Positions 12,001 through 27,000 are shown, counted from the first letter of the stretch. The stretch is DNA of 64,000 nucleotides from Melieria omissa (GCA_963971225.1 OZ020267.1:112052163-112116162); one strand, 5' to 3'. Program-made: numbers and translations. Notes: generated by a model not told the origin, from the letters alone.

Positions 12001-15000
12001 CGTGAATGCCGTATCTCCTGCTGGGTGACCAACTCATGGCTGCCATATTTTTCTGGGAGTACAACAGCCAGCGTAAAGGGCGTGTCCTCAATGGGACCAT
12101 AGAAGTACCTGCAACAGCAAATATTCACACAAATCAAAACTTAGTAAGTTTCGGTTTGGATTCACTTGTCACCTACCTTTGAGTGCGCGCCGTTACGCGT
12201 TTCATATCGTCAAAGTGATTCAAAACTGTGAACTCCGTCTCGCCTTCCTTGGGCATGATCATGTCGCTACGCATCTACAATTTCAACAAACATTATTCAA
12301 GCATTCGCCGCATCACTTGCTCTCTCGCTACTCACATCGTATAGCAGATTCTTGTTCATTTCGACAATCTCATGATCGTTGCCCATTTCGGTTTCCGGCA
12401 GTTCCAACTCCGTTATATCAACCGACGTATACCGGGGCCTCAGCTGATCGATGTACTGATTGCCATCGCTCAGCGGCCGCAAGTCCGGATGGTACAGTAC
12501 ACGCCCATTATTATCAACGATAAACGAATATCCATTCGGTCCCAACTTGTGCTGTGGTATCATTTTGCGTATCTCCTCGATGGGTACATCGGTGCCGACC
12601 ACGCCCAGCAAATTTGCAACACGCACCGAATGGTTTCGTCTATCGAAGACCGGAGTTGAAACTGTCGTCACCAGGCGCCGCTGATACTCGGAGTCGCGTC
12701 CCAGGCCGCCCGATTTGCCCGCCACGAAAACGGGACTCCAATGCACCGGATGATCGGCCTGATACATGATCATGGGGCGAGCCATGACGAGCGCATAGTC
12801 GATGACCTTCTTGCGTGCGTCGTCCATGTCATTGATTTGGACAAAGAAGCCCTTGTTGGAGCAGGCCATTTCGTGCAGATTGCTGCGGCTGCTCGAGTCG
12901 CTGCCAATCAGATAGGTGAATATGCGCACCGGCATGTGGGGCCAATTGTACTGTTTGATGATGTCGCTGTGCGACTCGGAAGTGCTCTCGGTGATGAGCA
13001 TAATGGCCTGATTGCACTGGCTGCCCTCGCCCGACTGGTTGTACTGCAATAGAAAACGATGCAAAAGAATTTAGTGAAAGAGGCAGTGCGGTCCAGTCAA
13101 AGTTGTGCTTACCTTGTGCAGCAAACTGAAGGCATACTCTAGTCCGGCTGTAAAGTTTGCAGTATCTTGAAGTTTGATAGCTTTCGCTGCTGATTTGATC
13201 TCCTGCACGTTATCGGGCGTGGCGCGCACCATGCGATCCTTGAAGCAGGGCACTGGAGTTTTCACCACATCGGCAAAGGTTATTAGGTTAACGTAATCAT
13301 CCTCGCCCAGCGTGTCGAGTATATTGAAAGCCGTGGCCATGGCCAGCTCAAAAGACTTGTCCGACATGGCCGACGAGGAGTCCAATAAAATCATCTATTA
13401 GTAAAAACATTACATTTTGAGATATAAGTTATTTATGATACTATGCCGGCACACTTACAATATCCTTCGGCGAAGAGGCGGCCTGAACGAACCAATTTTG
13501 CGCTCGGAAATCGTGTATCTGCTTGCTGCCCTTCGAGCCTTCGGGCGGCCAAGCGGTGCCCGGAAAACGTCTCAGAAACCCGCTGGACGAGCCGAAATAC
13601 TGCCACGACAGCGCCGGATCACGTTCCAGATTATTCTGAAATAGTGGATCCAAATGGGCGCTCCACTGCAACGCCGCCTTCACATCGCCATCGTCCAGCG
13701 AAACGCCGTTCGGCACCAGTATCGAGCTGAGGCTGAGATTCACTGGCAAACGCTCGAAGCGTCGCATAAATCGTATGTCCATATGACGGGCGCCATCGGC
13801 CAGTTTGCCGTCCGAGTTGTATTCGTTGATGCGCCGCGCATCGTAGTGCTGATTGTTCGCTGTCGCTGAGCTGCTGTGGGAATTTTGCGACTCGAGTTCG
13901 GAAAGTGCTGCCTGCTCCGCCGAGTCCATAATGCGCTGCGAAAAGGAAACAGGAAAGATTTAAATTTTAATGGGTTCAATGGCAAAAAGAGGAAAAAACT
14001 AATGTGTGTGTGTGTGTGTGTTTTTAAGGTAGGACGATTTTTATTTTGCGAGGGAAAGGACATTAACATAACTGTATGCGCAAGCATGGAAAAAACGGAA
14101 AAGCAAACTTTTCCACTTTGGTTTCTGTACGTTTCGAATTTTGTGCCCACTCCTCGGTGCCGTTGCTTTATGCAATTTATATGCGTTTTGTGTGCGCTTT
14201 TGTAAATTGCACAAAGAGTATGAAATCCAAATTGAGAAGTTCTTCGCGAATTTCACAAACACACAGAGACACAGATACCCACTGTGTCGTTGGGAGTTGA
14301 AGTTGAAAATGGCACAACAGAGACGCAAAGGATGTGGTTAATAAATGTGAAGTGAATTTAATAGCTGAGGTGCAAATCGGAAGAACACAGAACCATTTAA
14401 CAATGGAAGTTAAAGAGTTCTATACATTCGTAACAGGCGCGACGGTCTGATTACGAGACCAAGGCATAACTGAAAAGTATAAACTTTAGTCTTAAGTGTA
14501 AAGTTTTTGTAGATCGGAATATGTACATACTTTTAATTTCATTAGCCTAAGCAACCAAACTGAACACCTCTAACCCAACTTTTGAACCAAAAAGAGCCAA
14601 CATTTTGTTTGAAAATATTCTTAGGAAAAAGTTTAAACTAAAGTTAATGATCCGAAAGACACAATTTTGTATATGAAATAAATTGCCACCATCGACATCA
14701 TTAAGAAGTTAAATTTTTCATGAGAATTTTGCGCCACTGTGCAGTCGATTTAATTTAAATAGTTTTATGAAAAGTACTTGCCGCACTTGCAGCAAGTTTT
14801 CGCTTTAGTTCTGTAAGAAACAAACAAGAAAATTTATGTTTGGAATGGGTGATGAACGAAAACACTGCAAGTGCGTGAAGTGGAGGACGAGGAACACCTG
14901 CAGTTGCCAACAGCAGCAGCAGCACGAAAATTCACAGCAACAAAACGGAAATAGGAAATGGCAGCAAGAAAGCAGCGGCGGCCAAGCACAAGAAGTGAAA

Positions 15001-18000
15001 GCGGCGGCGGCGGCAGCAGCAGAGAAAGAAGCAAGCAAGCTGAGAAGACGCAGCATAAACGACGGCAGCAGTTGCCAACGAATGCAAATTGGCTGGCAAA
15101 AAGTTGTCGGCAGCAGTCGTTGTGCAGGCCGCAAAACTCAGCAGTGTGCCAGTGATGCAGCAGCAGCAGCAGTAGCAGAGTGGCAGCCCGAAAAACCCCA
15201 ACTAAAACTATGGAAGTGGCGCTGCGCCAAGCGGGCAACCGGCGACTGGCGACTGTTGAAGGTGGGTCGGTTGAGTTCAAAGATTCGTAATGGTAGATTT
15301 AAACAATTTTGAAGTACTCTGAATTATGAATATGTATATGTAGGTGTGAGTGTGCGAGCGTGTATTGTATGTGAAAACAACGAAAAGTATTCCTTGGGGT
15401 TTGGGTTTCGGAGTGGGAATAAGTGTTGCGTAATTGACTTTCAAATTGTTTTTGTTGCGGTGTGAACGATATTCATTTTCAGGCATAAGGCAAACTTTGG
15501 CTTTTTCATTATGATATTTTATATTCTTAGAAGACATTAGATGGATGCTGTCATGAAAAAACTTGCTATAGAATTCATATTCAGCGCTAACCTCAAATAC
15601 CTAAGAGGCAAAAAATGTATTTGTAATGCACAAAACTTTTCTAAAAGTATATAAAATTTGCAACAATTCAGCACTACCACATCAAATAAGTAGCGTTGAG
15701 CATTTTTTCCATTGTCTACTCTAACCTCAAATGTTCAGTTGTCTTGCAGAATGTGCACCTTGAATGCTTTCGCTGCACCAACATTGCCCATTTTGTTACT
15801 TCATTATTAACCAAAAACGAAAAAACAACAACAACAGTTAAGTAAGCTGCTTAGCGAGTGCAAAAATAATACGTAAAGTGTAAAGGAAAAAAAGCAAAAC
15901 GAAATCGACAAAGGACACAGTTGCTTAATTTAAAGGAAATGTAAGTGCTGGCGTATTAGCAAACTTTCGCGACATTGCAACAAAAACAACAACAACAACG
16001 GTGACGACTAGACGCTTTACAAACAAATTTGCGACAAGACATTTGCATCTTGGTGCTGTTTGCTGCCGCTGCTGTGTGTTGCCTGTTGCCCGTAATGCAG
16101 CAACATGCTACACAATTCAAAACGGATGTTCACACTCGTGTTCGATTTGTGTGCCTTAAAGTTTACACCAGCCAGCACAATACGCCAAAGTGTACGCTAA
16201 ATGACAGCGGCAACGTCAGACCGCACCAACGCGTCGGCATTGCTGCCACTAAGCAGCAGGCGCAATGTCCTTTTCAACTTTTCATGTCACACTGCGCTGG
16301 TTGGTAGATGTTCATCTGTGTGCATAATGCCGAGTGTGCGTGTGTATGTGAGTGTGTGCAGTTTTAATATGCACGCCTTATGCATTTGCATGTTGCATGA
16401 ACGCGCCAACAGCAAAATATTGCAACAAAACAAAAATATTAATAATAATCAGAAAATGAAGCAAACCAATTTATTATCCCTTTTAAGAGAATTCAATGAT
16501 GCAGTAAAGTATACAAGATTTTTCTCATATTGAAGGTTTCATTTCTTTTAAAAATAAAAATTGTATTAGAAAAGATGTTAAAAGTACTAAGTAGCTCGAA
16601 TAATAAGAAGAATAAGAAACCCAGCTGGTGTTTGGTAAATTTTAGAAGGACTCATGCAGTCCTGAGTCTGACATACAGAGTACATCTGATAAAAATACGC
16701 CTGACAGAGCACATTCGAAGTCTTTTCAGGTGTTTTTGAGAAGCAAAAAGTAGAATATGGCAAGTCAGCCTAAAAGTATTTTGTTGTTGTTTGGCACCAG
16801 TATTTTTATCATAAAAAATATCAGAGAACATTGAAAAGTTTAAGTAAATTTTGCGACATCGTGATTGCCGCCAATGTTCCGTAGGCCAAAAGGGTTAACG
16901 ACAACGGAAACCAACACAAACTCGGCGAAAAATAAATACACAAGAAAACATCTTGTTTGAAATCCGTTCGTCAACAGCATTTACGAGTAAATTCTTATAA
17001 CTGACATTTGCGTATTTGTGGCGCATGTCCTGCGCCCGCTGTCCAATGCGGCAACGCAGCGCTGCTCGTCACGCTGCCGGAGTCTGAGTGCATTTTAATG
17101 TTGATACATTGAGAACGACGGCTGACTCACACACACACACACACTCACACAAATGAACGAGTATTTGTGCGGTGCATGTGTGTGCGCGTGTTGACATATG
17201 GCGCAAAGCGAGTAAGGCCGAAGCGACTGCAAATAGCCTACAACAAACGCAACATCGCACCGAGCAATTGCAGTCACTCACACCGGCGGAAGTTGGCGGG
17301 CCGTCTGAACATGGCTGATGTGCTGAAAGGGCACAGCGAGGCGTGCGGACGTCTTGGCTTCCTCCAAACACTGCACTGCAGTCGCTGATTTGCCGACTGG
17401 AGAGTTGAATGTTTTTCTCGGTTATGCGCAGCTTTAGGCATTGGTACATTTTTTCCGTCTGTTGACTTGTCTAACTGTCTGTCGCCATATGACGCTTTGT
17501 TTGTTTGTCTGGCAGCGTTCCGGTGTGTCGACTTGGTTGGTTGGCTGTCTGTGTGCAATGTCTGTCTGTGCTCCCACATGGTCGGCGGCCGTCTTGGTTC
17601 ATGATTCATGATTCAAGGTTCAAATTATTTTCCCTTAAGTTTCTGCCAGGCAATGTTGGCCGGAAGGCAGCGGAGGGAGCAACGTTGCCAACATCTTGCA
17701 AACAACACCCAAACGTCAAAGCAGACACACAATCACAAAGGGGCCAAAACAAGCAAACTAAAAACTGTGCATAATTTTCATATTCTCGAACATGGAAGTC
17801 TAAGTAGGAAATCATTTTCTACTCAATGATTGCACACACACGCGCAGCAGAAGGTAGACCGTACCTACTATACATAGGGATAGATATGAATATCTTAAAA
17901 AATATAATCTTGAAGGCAAAGCAGCGAGGTGAAAGCAGCAGACGAATAGGAAATGTTATCAAAATGCCGAGCGTTTATTAAAAAAATATGCTCTTTATGA

Positions 18001-21000
18001 TGACAGTTTTTTAAGGACCCAACTTAATGAAAAAATATCATAATAAACTCTTAAAGAAGATATCAATGGGCTGAATAATCTCCAGTTAGACTTACATAGC
18101 TGTGCAATGAACTCTGTTAGTGAACAACGAAGGCAGCAAGTTAACGTTAATAATTCACTAAATTACTGACACTTAACTAAATTTACTAATCAATTTTAAT
18201 TTCTAATGAAATTCTAACCAACTTTGTGCTAAAGTTTCTTGAATTTGCCAACATGCCTTCCTACTTCTTCGGTGCAATCTCAAATTGCCACAAGTCTGTT
18301 AATTTTTACGCATCGAATGTTGTCATTTTACTTGTAGCATTGGCAAAAGTTCACCAACTATTGGCGCTAACAATTTACGAAAACTTCTCTAAAAGCTTCC
18401 TTTATGCGTTCGCTTCTTGAGTAGAGGAGTCTCAATCACCGCATTGCCTGTGGCTTTGGCACCAACCAATTCGTATCCATCAAAATCCATTGCCTTCAAT
18501 TGCATGACGCTTGCTGTCAGAGCTGCAGTTTGTTGGCAGAATTTTGCTGCATTTTGACATTTCACTCGCATTGACATTGTATTGGCATACTTGGCACACG
18601 TGCACTCAAGTTTGGAGCGAAGCCGACCGTCGTAAAAGTGCTGTAAATCGCTCTCGTCTTCGGTTTTATGTATGTCAACGATTACATGACATTAAGTTGA
18701 AAATGTGCTGATTCAATATTACTTAAAAATAGCAAATTGTTACGACAGCAACAGACATATTTGAGATCAAACTGTAGAGGAGAGAGAGAGTGTTTTTGTA
18801 ATTGTGGAATGGTAAAGTCTGCTGTTAACTTGAGAAGTTAACAATAATGCTTGAGAGTAGTTGAGTACAATCAACTTAGAGTCTGGTTTTAGGTTTTTAA
18901 ACTAAGCAGTCTCTGGGATCTATTCAGATTTGTGCCAAGATTGGATGGATTCAGCAGGTAAGAGTATCTTTAGTATTCGCTCTGATAGTGTAGACCACGA
19001 TTTAGGTCTCAGAAAACGAATATCGTGAGTCCTACTAATTTCAATAAGCCACAGATATGGCTTATTTTCTGTCGAAATATTGATAAAGGTGGTTTGAAAA
19101 AGGCGGCTGCTGCGGTTTAGGTGTGTGGGGCATTCAATCACGAATATGAGGCGAGGATAAGAATTGATGCTTTGAGCTAATCCGGCCTTTGAGAATAAAA
19201 AATGGACTAAGAAAAAGCATTCAATTTGCCATAAAAAAGTTCAAACTTACATCTCAACTTGGACTAAAGTTCATTGGTAGCAGAAGAATGAATTCATTGG
19301 TTATTGAACTAATTTGCCAAAAATGTTCACCAAAATACATAACAACTCATCATGATTTCAATTTATGTTGCTTTAAAGTCACTGGCGATTTACTTTATTT
19401 GTGAAAAAAGCAATTAATTGCAATTGTTATTGTAATTAAGTGAATTGTCAATTGCAAATAAAGCACTTAAGGCACCAAACTGCTGGAATTGTAGTCAATG
19501 CATGGCTGCTGACTTTTTCCCATTCCCCTGTTGCTGTTGTTGTTCTACAAGCAACGACAGTGATTTCATTTTTAAAGCAAATGGCATCTTTTACAGCTGA
19601 TTGCAATTTCAGTCAACGTTTTCAACACGTTTGTTACGGCTCAAAGGATGCGCAGCGAGCATATTCGCATTTTGCATGCCACCAACAAGAACAACAACAA
19701 CAACAGTCTCAACCGTGGCAAAGCAACAACAAGATATATGAACAGCATCGCTTCGCTACTCCATTTCCGTATGCGGCGCGTATTTTTCAAATCGAATTGA
19801 CCCCATTCGCGCGCGCAGGTGTATGAAGTTCTGCCCGGCGCTGCGCTTCACAACGCGTCGCTATGTCAGTGCACCTGGCGTGTGCGTCCGTTGTTTCGTG
19901 CGTCCGTCCACATGGCTGACTGGTTGGCTGGTTGGCAGCTTGGTTGGTTATTTGGCTGTGTAGCTACGTGGTTGGTTAGTCGTCTGGAAGGTCGGTGGTC
20001 GCTGGTCGCTGGACGGGGGTGGCGTTGCTGTTGTCTGGTGGCAGACAGTCTGCTTGTTTGCTTGCTTGGCTCATCATGAGGCCAACACATTGCCGCGTTG
20101 TTGTGCCGCGTCGCGCCGCGTTGCAATGCATTGCAGCAACGACCGCACGCACGAATTGTTTTTCATTATTTTCATGTAGAACATGAGTGCAAATTGGCAA
20201 TGCGGTGCCCGTGCGGTGAATGGCAGCCATGCCGACGGCGACTGGCTGGCATTGGCGACGCTGACAGCGCCCACTGGGGACCACGTGAATATGGACAACG
20301 ATATAAAAACAACAAAAATGCAATGCAATTGGCTGATGCAAAAAATCATCTACGAGTACATAAGAGTGGACATTGTGCGGGGCAGTTTCGCTGCCACACG
20401 ACGCATCACACTGCCAGGACGCGCCAAACCAAACCACACCGAGCCAAATCAAACCAAACCCTTCCCTTCCCTTCCCAACTGCCACACACCATTCAGGCAT
20501 TGAGTGCACATCGACCCCACCACTGAATATCAATTGTGCGGGTAATAACCAAACCGAGCGTCAATTGCTTTGGTAAATGGATCAATGGACAAATAAACCG
20601 GCCGAGCGAAGCGACTCTTTCAAAGTGCTTTCGGCGCAGCGTGTTTGTTACAATGTGTGAGTGGTGAAGCTGTGTTTTGTTGTTTGCATTGCTGATTGGA
20701 AACAACAATGAAGGCTGCAATTTTTACACACTTTTCGGTGCGTTTGACGTTAGGTGTTTGCCAGTATTCAAGCGCTAAAAAAACTGTCATATTTGGCGCT
20801 CGTAACGATGTAAATTGAATTAGGGATCATGCAGAAACAATCAGTTCATTTTGCATACAGAAAACGCATATTGCATATTGTTACGAAAATGACTTTTCTC
20901 AGTTCGTATCTGGATTGTGCTTGAAAATAAAACTACTTCAATTACTCAACGCAAAACGCATTCCAGAACCAGCAATCACTTTATTTACAAATTTACACCT

Positions 21001-24000
21001 TGATTATCTTTACACTACTACTGTTGCATGTTTCCTCGTCCTCTGCGCTGCACACTGCTGCCTTTTATACCTGTCTGGTTATCGCGCCGACTGTTCTAGC
21101 ACATTCCAATTGGACAATGCTCGACCATTCTCGCACAGCCCATCACCTTCGCAAACCATCCTTGCCATATTGGAATTATAGCAAATTTGCCGTACTCTAA
21201 AGTGCGTGCCTAAAAGTATGCCCGTAAAAGCATTCATGCAACAGCAGCAGAGTGCCTCATCGTTACAATATCTAACATGGAACTCAAAAGTAGACACAAC
21301 TGGCTTCATACGCTTCAATACAGGTTCTGGGTGGTTTTAATTGTAAGTGGGACTAAGTCGTTTAAGTGTTATCTGACTGTAGGCAATCTCCTCTTACAAC
21401 CCATTCTAGGTTCTGGATGGCTTAAGTTGTAAGTGGAACTATGTGCTTCAAGTGTTATCTGACTGAAGGCAACCTCCTCTAACCAACCATTCTATGTTTT
21501 GGATGGTTTAAATTGTAATTGAAACTAAATCCTGAAATACCACAACGCACAGTGATTCGACACCATACAACCGTGGGACAAAATTAGAAGGAGTGGTCCG
21601 TTCTTCATAAAATTTGGTATACTAGTTAAACATGGTCTTCTGAATTGAAATCTCTATTTGGTTTTTCTTAAACTGTTGAAGTTTGGCAATGCCTGCGACT
21701 TAAATTTGCAAAATTTCGTAATTTTTGGAGAGCTTATAGCACCAAGTGTGTTGGCTAGATTTTTCAGATTTTACATTTCATTTAACGTCAACATTGATTA
21801 TTCCAAAGAGTAACAGAAATTATCTTAGAACCATCTGGATTTGCAATAAAAATGATAATTAGAGATGTATGTTTCGCATTTTTGCAGATTTTATCATTTT
21901 TCGTGCTGATTGCATACTTTTAGGCATAATCAAAATAAATTTTGTCGAAAAATGTGTTAACGTGTTAAGACCACTTTTCAAATTGAATTATTTTCTAAGA
22001 TCGGAAGATATCGGAGGATATAATTACATTATCCGAAAAAGAAGGAATGCTTCTTAAAATAAAAAAAATCCAGGAACATACTTTCACATACTTTTTAGAT
22101 ATTTCCCTCTAAGTTCTGCCAATTTTCAGATTTTTAATTTTGAAAAATATTGTGATTTAAAAGTGATGTAAAAGCCTCAGCTTGGCAAATTTTGAAAAAA
22201 CATTAAAAGCGAAAATGTCCACATCATTTCTTATTATATATTGAAAGTTTAAGCAGCTTCTTGGTAACCATATATTTTTACAATTTTTTTTACTCAATAG
22301 ACTAAAAACAGAAAATATGAGTTTCAATTTTTTTGAGAAAAAAGTTTCAACTTTGAGCCGTTTTTGCACAGACACTAATTGATTTTGTGCACAGATTTTT
22401 TGGGGTTTTCTTAGTTTGAGTTGTTTCTTTCAAATTACATCAAAATCGTTAAATTCTGAGACCATAAATTTTTTGAATTTTGTCTATGGAACGAATCACT
22501 GTGCAACGAGCCAAACTGGCCTTCAATGCCCTCAAGTGTTATCAGACAACCTCCCCTAATTTTGCAGTGCACCAAACACATTGAACTCATCTCATAGCTA
22601 TGAGCAACTCATACATACACAATAAATAAGCGGAAAAAATATTGCATTGCTGATTTCCGTTCAGTTTTCGGCAGCTTAAAGGCCAATAACACCATCAATA
22701 GCATTTTCAATAAAAAACCTAATGTTGCCCCAAACACTATCGAATTCAATATGCATCTGACCACATTACGCACCAACCAACCAACCAGCCAACAACGAGA
22801 TGTCTCAGCAAATATCCAAATAAATTTTTCTGCCTAATGATAAACGAGAAAATGGACGAGCAAAGCGTGTACGTGTGATTCGATGGGCGCTCGCCGTCGC
22901 TGATGCGCTCTTTAGACAAGTGACACCCTAATCTAAGCTTGAGCCATAGGCCAACCACATGCCATGCATAGCTACATATATGTACCCTTCTATGTGTCTG
23001 TGTGTGTGTGTGTATTGGCCAGTTTGTGCTTAAATATTCACAGCGTATACGAAGCGACAACCAAAATGGCAGGCGTAAACGTTTAAAGTTCAACAACAAC
23101 AAAAAAAAAACATTCCCTATAACTAACAAAAAAAAACAACACTGCAAAACTAAACTTTCTCGGCAAAGTTTTGCATACAAATGCGGATGCGAATGCGGCT
23201 ACGGATGCGGATGCAGGACGACATCATTGTCGACTGACTGCTCGAACCAGCAGCGAGCGACATGTTGGTGGCATCGGCATAGGTGGGATGGCGTCCACGT
23301 TTGCCGCACAACGGCCACATTAGTGGGCAAGACAGGTGCACCGAATGTCGTTGTTTTTACACACACACACACACACACACAAACATGCACACATATCTGC
23401 ACATCTTAGTACGTATTTGGTGTCATCTTTCGGTTCATATTGGCTGTTTGGCAAATGTGCTGCTGACCTTTTTTGTGCATTTGTTTTTGTATTCGTTTTT
23501 TACCGGAATTGTTGTTCCTTTTCGTATATGTCCGAGCATAAAATTCGATTTTCCATCTCGAATTGCGGAGAATGTTTGCAAAATTCACTCAATTTCGATG
23601 ACATATTCAAGAAATGTCTTAAGCATTTTTGCTTGTTCAGCATGTTTTGAACGATAAGTCAAGTTCAATTTTGACATTGATTTTAGCGTATTTAGTAATG
23701 CTAAATCAATTCAGGAAGTTTGATAAATAATATGTCAAAAGCATGCATCATTTAATGTGTGGAGAGTAAAAGAAACGAGGCGTTAGACAGAAACATTCCA
23801 TGAAGGTTTGGGATTTAAAGAGGTAGACTACTTGCCGTGAAATTCCTGAATCTCAGAATTTTTAGAGAATTTGTTACTTCAAAAGATCAAACCACATTTG
23901 TTCGCAATGAAAATGAAAGCTTTAACCCTTATTCTCATACCCAAACTTACTAACGTCGTTTGGCACCCGGGGTACCCGGGTACCCATTTCATGAAATTTT

Positions 24001-27000
24001 TAAGTTTTCAATATTTTGTTAATTAAAAAGTGTTTATAAAATTTTGATATGATTTGTTCGCTTTTCACCTAAATAACGAGGATCCGGAAGGTAAAAAAAA
24101 AATTTTCATTATTTGTCAGTTTTTTCACGAAAATACATCGCAGTGGGCACAAGGGTACCCGGGTATGAGAATAAGGGTTAAGCAAAAAACTCAGACAAGC
24201 TGAATTTTGGCGCAAACTTCAGTTTGTGTGGAGAATAAAATAAACGAGGTATTTGACGGAAACATTTCGAGGAGATTTGAGGTTTAAAGATATAAGGTCT
24301 GGTTTGGCAGATAATAATTTCTACGAATTTGTACAAATTTTTACTGGATCCTGTTTGTTGACGCCAAATCTCCAGTAACGAGAGAGAAACTGAGAGTGTA
24401 AAGTGGCAGTTCATTTCTTGAGAACTTGCAAGTTTTTACTGGAGAAATTTTGTTCACTAACTTTTTGCCAGTAAGAAGAAGAACAAGAAAAACATATGAC
24501 TGGCTGCCATTTTAAACATAAATTTAAAAGAAATTGTGCGTTCGCAAGTCCGCAGATCCACAACCGTTTTGCTCAGCTTTACCCGCTGAAGCTGAAAGGG
24601 AAGAATTGCAGATTGAGCGCAACGAACTATTTGCATTTTGCATTAAATGTCTGAGTTAACTTAATTTTCCCTACCACTTCAAACCTCAAATGAAACTTTT
24701 AGATCAGCTGTTTCGTTCTTTAACCCTCCTGTTTACACCCTTTTTACTGTGTATTGTGAGTGGGACTTGGCCCCACTGGTGTAACCAAGAGTTAAAACTG
24801 GCAAATTCTTACAAATTGCTGTTTGTGTACTTTTTTGGATAGTTTGATTTTAGGGAGCGTAAGCTGGCTTACTCTTTTGATATTTTGTACTGGATAATTT
24901 TTACTGAAAATCTGGCCAAACAGACCTATAAACTACTTGCTGTAGATTACTTGCCAGTATCCAAGAAAATTTTAGAGGAAAATATTTGATCAAAACAAAA
25001 ATAAAAACGATTTAAACAAAAACTCAGACAAGTTGAAGTGTGACCAATCTTAATTATTATTAATTAATTAGTTGGTTATTGCCGGTAACTTTTCTACTCA
25101 AAGTGTTCCAAACGCATTCGTATTTTCACGGATCCCTACTACTTCTCATAAATGGATCTCCATCTGGTTTTGCTTAGGACCCAAAAAGGTTCTAAGTATG
25201 TGTGACCAGCCACACATAGTTCTATGGTTCTATGTGTTGGCACGCACTCCAGCAATCCCTACAGAGTCATTTTTGGAATGTTTTAAAAAAGGTAAGTTCG
25301 TATCAGTAGGCAATGAATGTACCGTTATCAGGTTAAAATTTTGTAGAACTAGCTTTTTATTAGTGAGTTTTATTCACGATGGAGTTTGCTGCTCGGAAAA
25401 GTAGTAAAACGATTCAAGGATAGCCTGAGCCTTGAAAAAAACAGATTAAAAAAGTACAAAAAATGACTCAAAACTAAAAAGAAGTGTTCTAGCTTCAATT
25501 AAGAAGAATGGCTTATCTGACAATGATTGGCTAAAAAATTTGGAACTAGCTTACCGAAGAATGCTGCCTACAAGAAGACCCTGCAGTCGGCTGCCACGCG
25601 AGCCGTGACAGAAAAATACCGGGAGGAGAAGAAGAAAGAGAGGTGCCTTTTTAGACGCAAGAAACGGGAGCAAGAAAGGCGCGAGCGTGAGGAAATCGAG
25701 GAGTGCAGGAGCAGGAATGACGCCCGAAAATTCTTCCAAAAAGTTAAGCGTCTCACGGAAGGATTTAAGCCCGGGGCATCTGCTTGCAGAGACGAAAACG
25801 GGGATCTGGTTACGGATGCGCAGGGTGTGCTGAGGTTGTGGAAGGAGCACTTCACCAAGCTGCTCGCAGGCGACGAAGGGAACAATACCGCCAGTGGTGA
25901 ATATGTCCAGATGGCACCAATCGACGACGACGGTGTGGATGTGCCACCGCCCAGCCATGACGAGGTCCGGGTTGCTATCCAGCGACTCAAGAACAATAAA
26001 GCTGCAGGGCCGGATGGGCTATCAGCTGAATTGTTCAAGGCCGGTGGCGGTGAGCTGATTGGGTGCATGCATCAGCTCATTTGCAAAATATGGCTGGAGG
26101 AACGAATGCCCAACGATTGGAACCTCAGTGCCCTTTGTCCTGTGCTGAAGAAAGGCGACCCAACAATATGCGCCAACTACAGGGGTATTAGCCTACTTCC
26201 CATTGCGTACAAGGTCCTGACAAGCGTACTATGTGAAAGATTAAAGCCACTCGCCAAGGCGCTGATTGGACCTTATCAGTGCGGCTTTAGACCTGGTCAG
26301 TCCACCATCGACCAGATATTCATTTTACGCCAAATCCTGGAGAAGACCCATGAGAATCAAATCGATACACACCATCTCTTCATCGATTACAAGGCAGCAT
26401 TCGATAGCCCGACAAGGGATCGCCTATATGCCGCATTGTCTGAACTTGGTATCCCTGCAAAGCTCGTGAGACTTTGCAGAGCGACGTTGAGCAATACGCG
26501 TAGCTCCGTCAAGGTTGGAAGTGACCTTTCCGACCCCTTTGATACCGTTCGAGGTTTCAGACAGGGTGATCCTTTGTCCTGCGACCTCTTCAACTTCACC
26601 ATGGAGAGTGTTCTGCGCAAGGCCGGTGTACATCGTAATGGCACAATTTTCAACAAAAGTGTCCAGCTCCTTGCCTACGCTGATGACATTGATGTCATCG
26701 GACGTAACATGCGCTGTCACGGCTGCCTTTGCGGCTATCGAAAGAGAATCTGCCAAAATGGATCTGGTGGTAAATGAGGGCAAGACGAAGTATATGCTGT
26801 CTACATGCAGGGACTCACAGCGGCTAGGGTCTCACGTCGAGGCCGACAGGTATACTTTTGAAGTTATCAAGGAATTCGTCTACCTTGGCACCGCCATCAA
26901 CAGCAGCAATGATGTCAGCCTGGAGATAAAGCGAAGGATAAATCTTGCCAACAGGTGCTACTACGGTCTCGGTAGGCAATTGAGAAGTAGAGACCTCTCT

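Noticed and set aside
14834..15312. Overlapping ~150-codon frames on both strands
   Set aside because: They arise from a CAG/CAA-rich tract; composition is Gln/Ala/Cys/Leu repeats with no motif, and mirror frames on both strands are an artefact of the repeat.
21869..22057. 62-codon frame shared by transposon copies 1 and 2
   Set aside because: Shared only because the DNA is repeated; copy 3 has an early stop, and the product is AT-biased without motifs.
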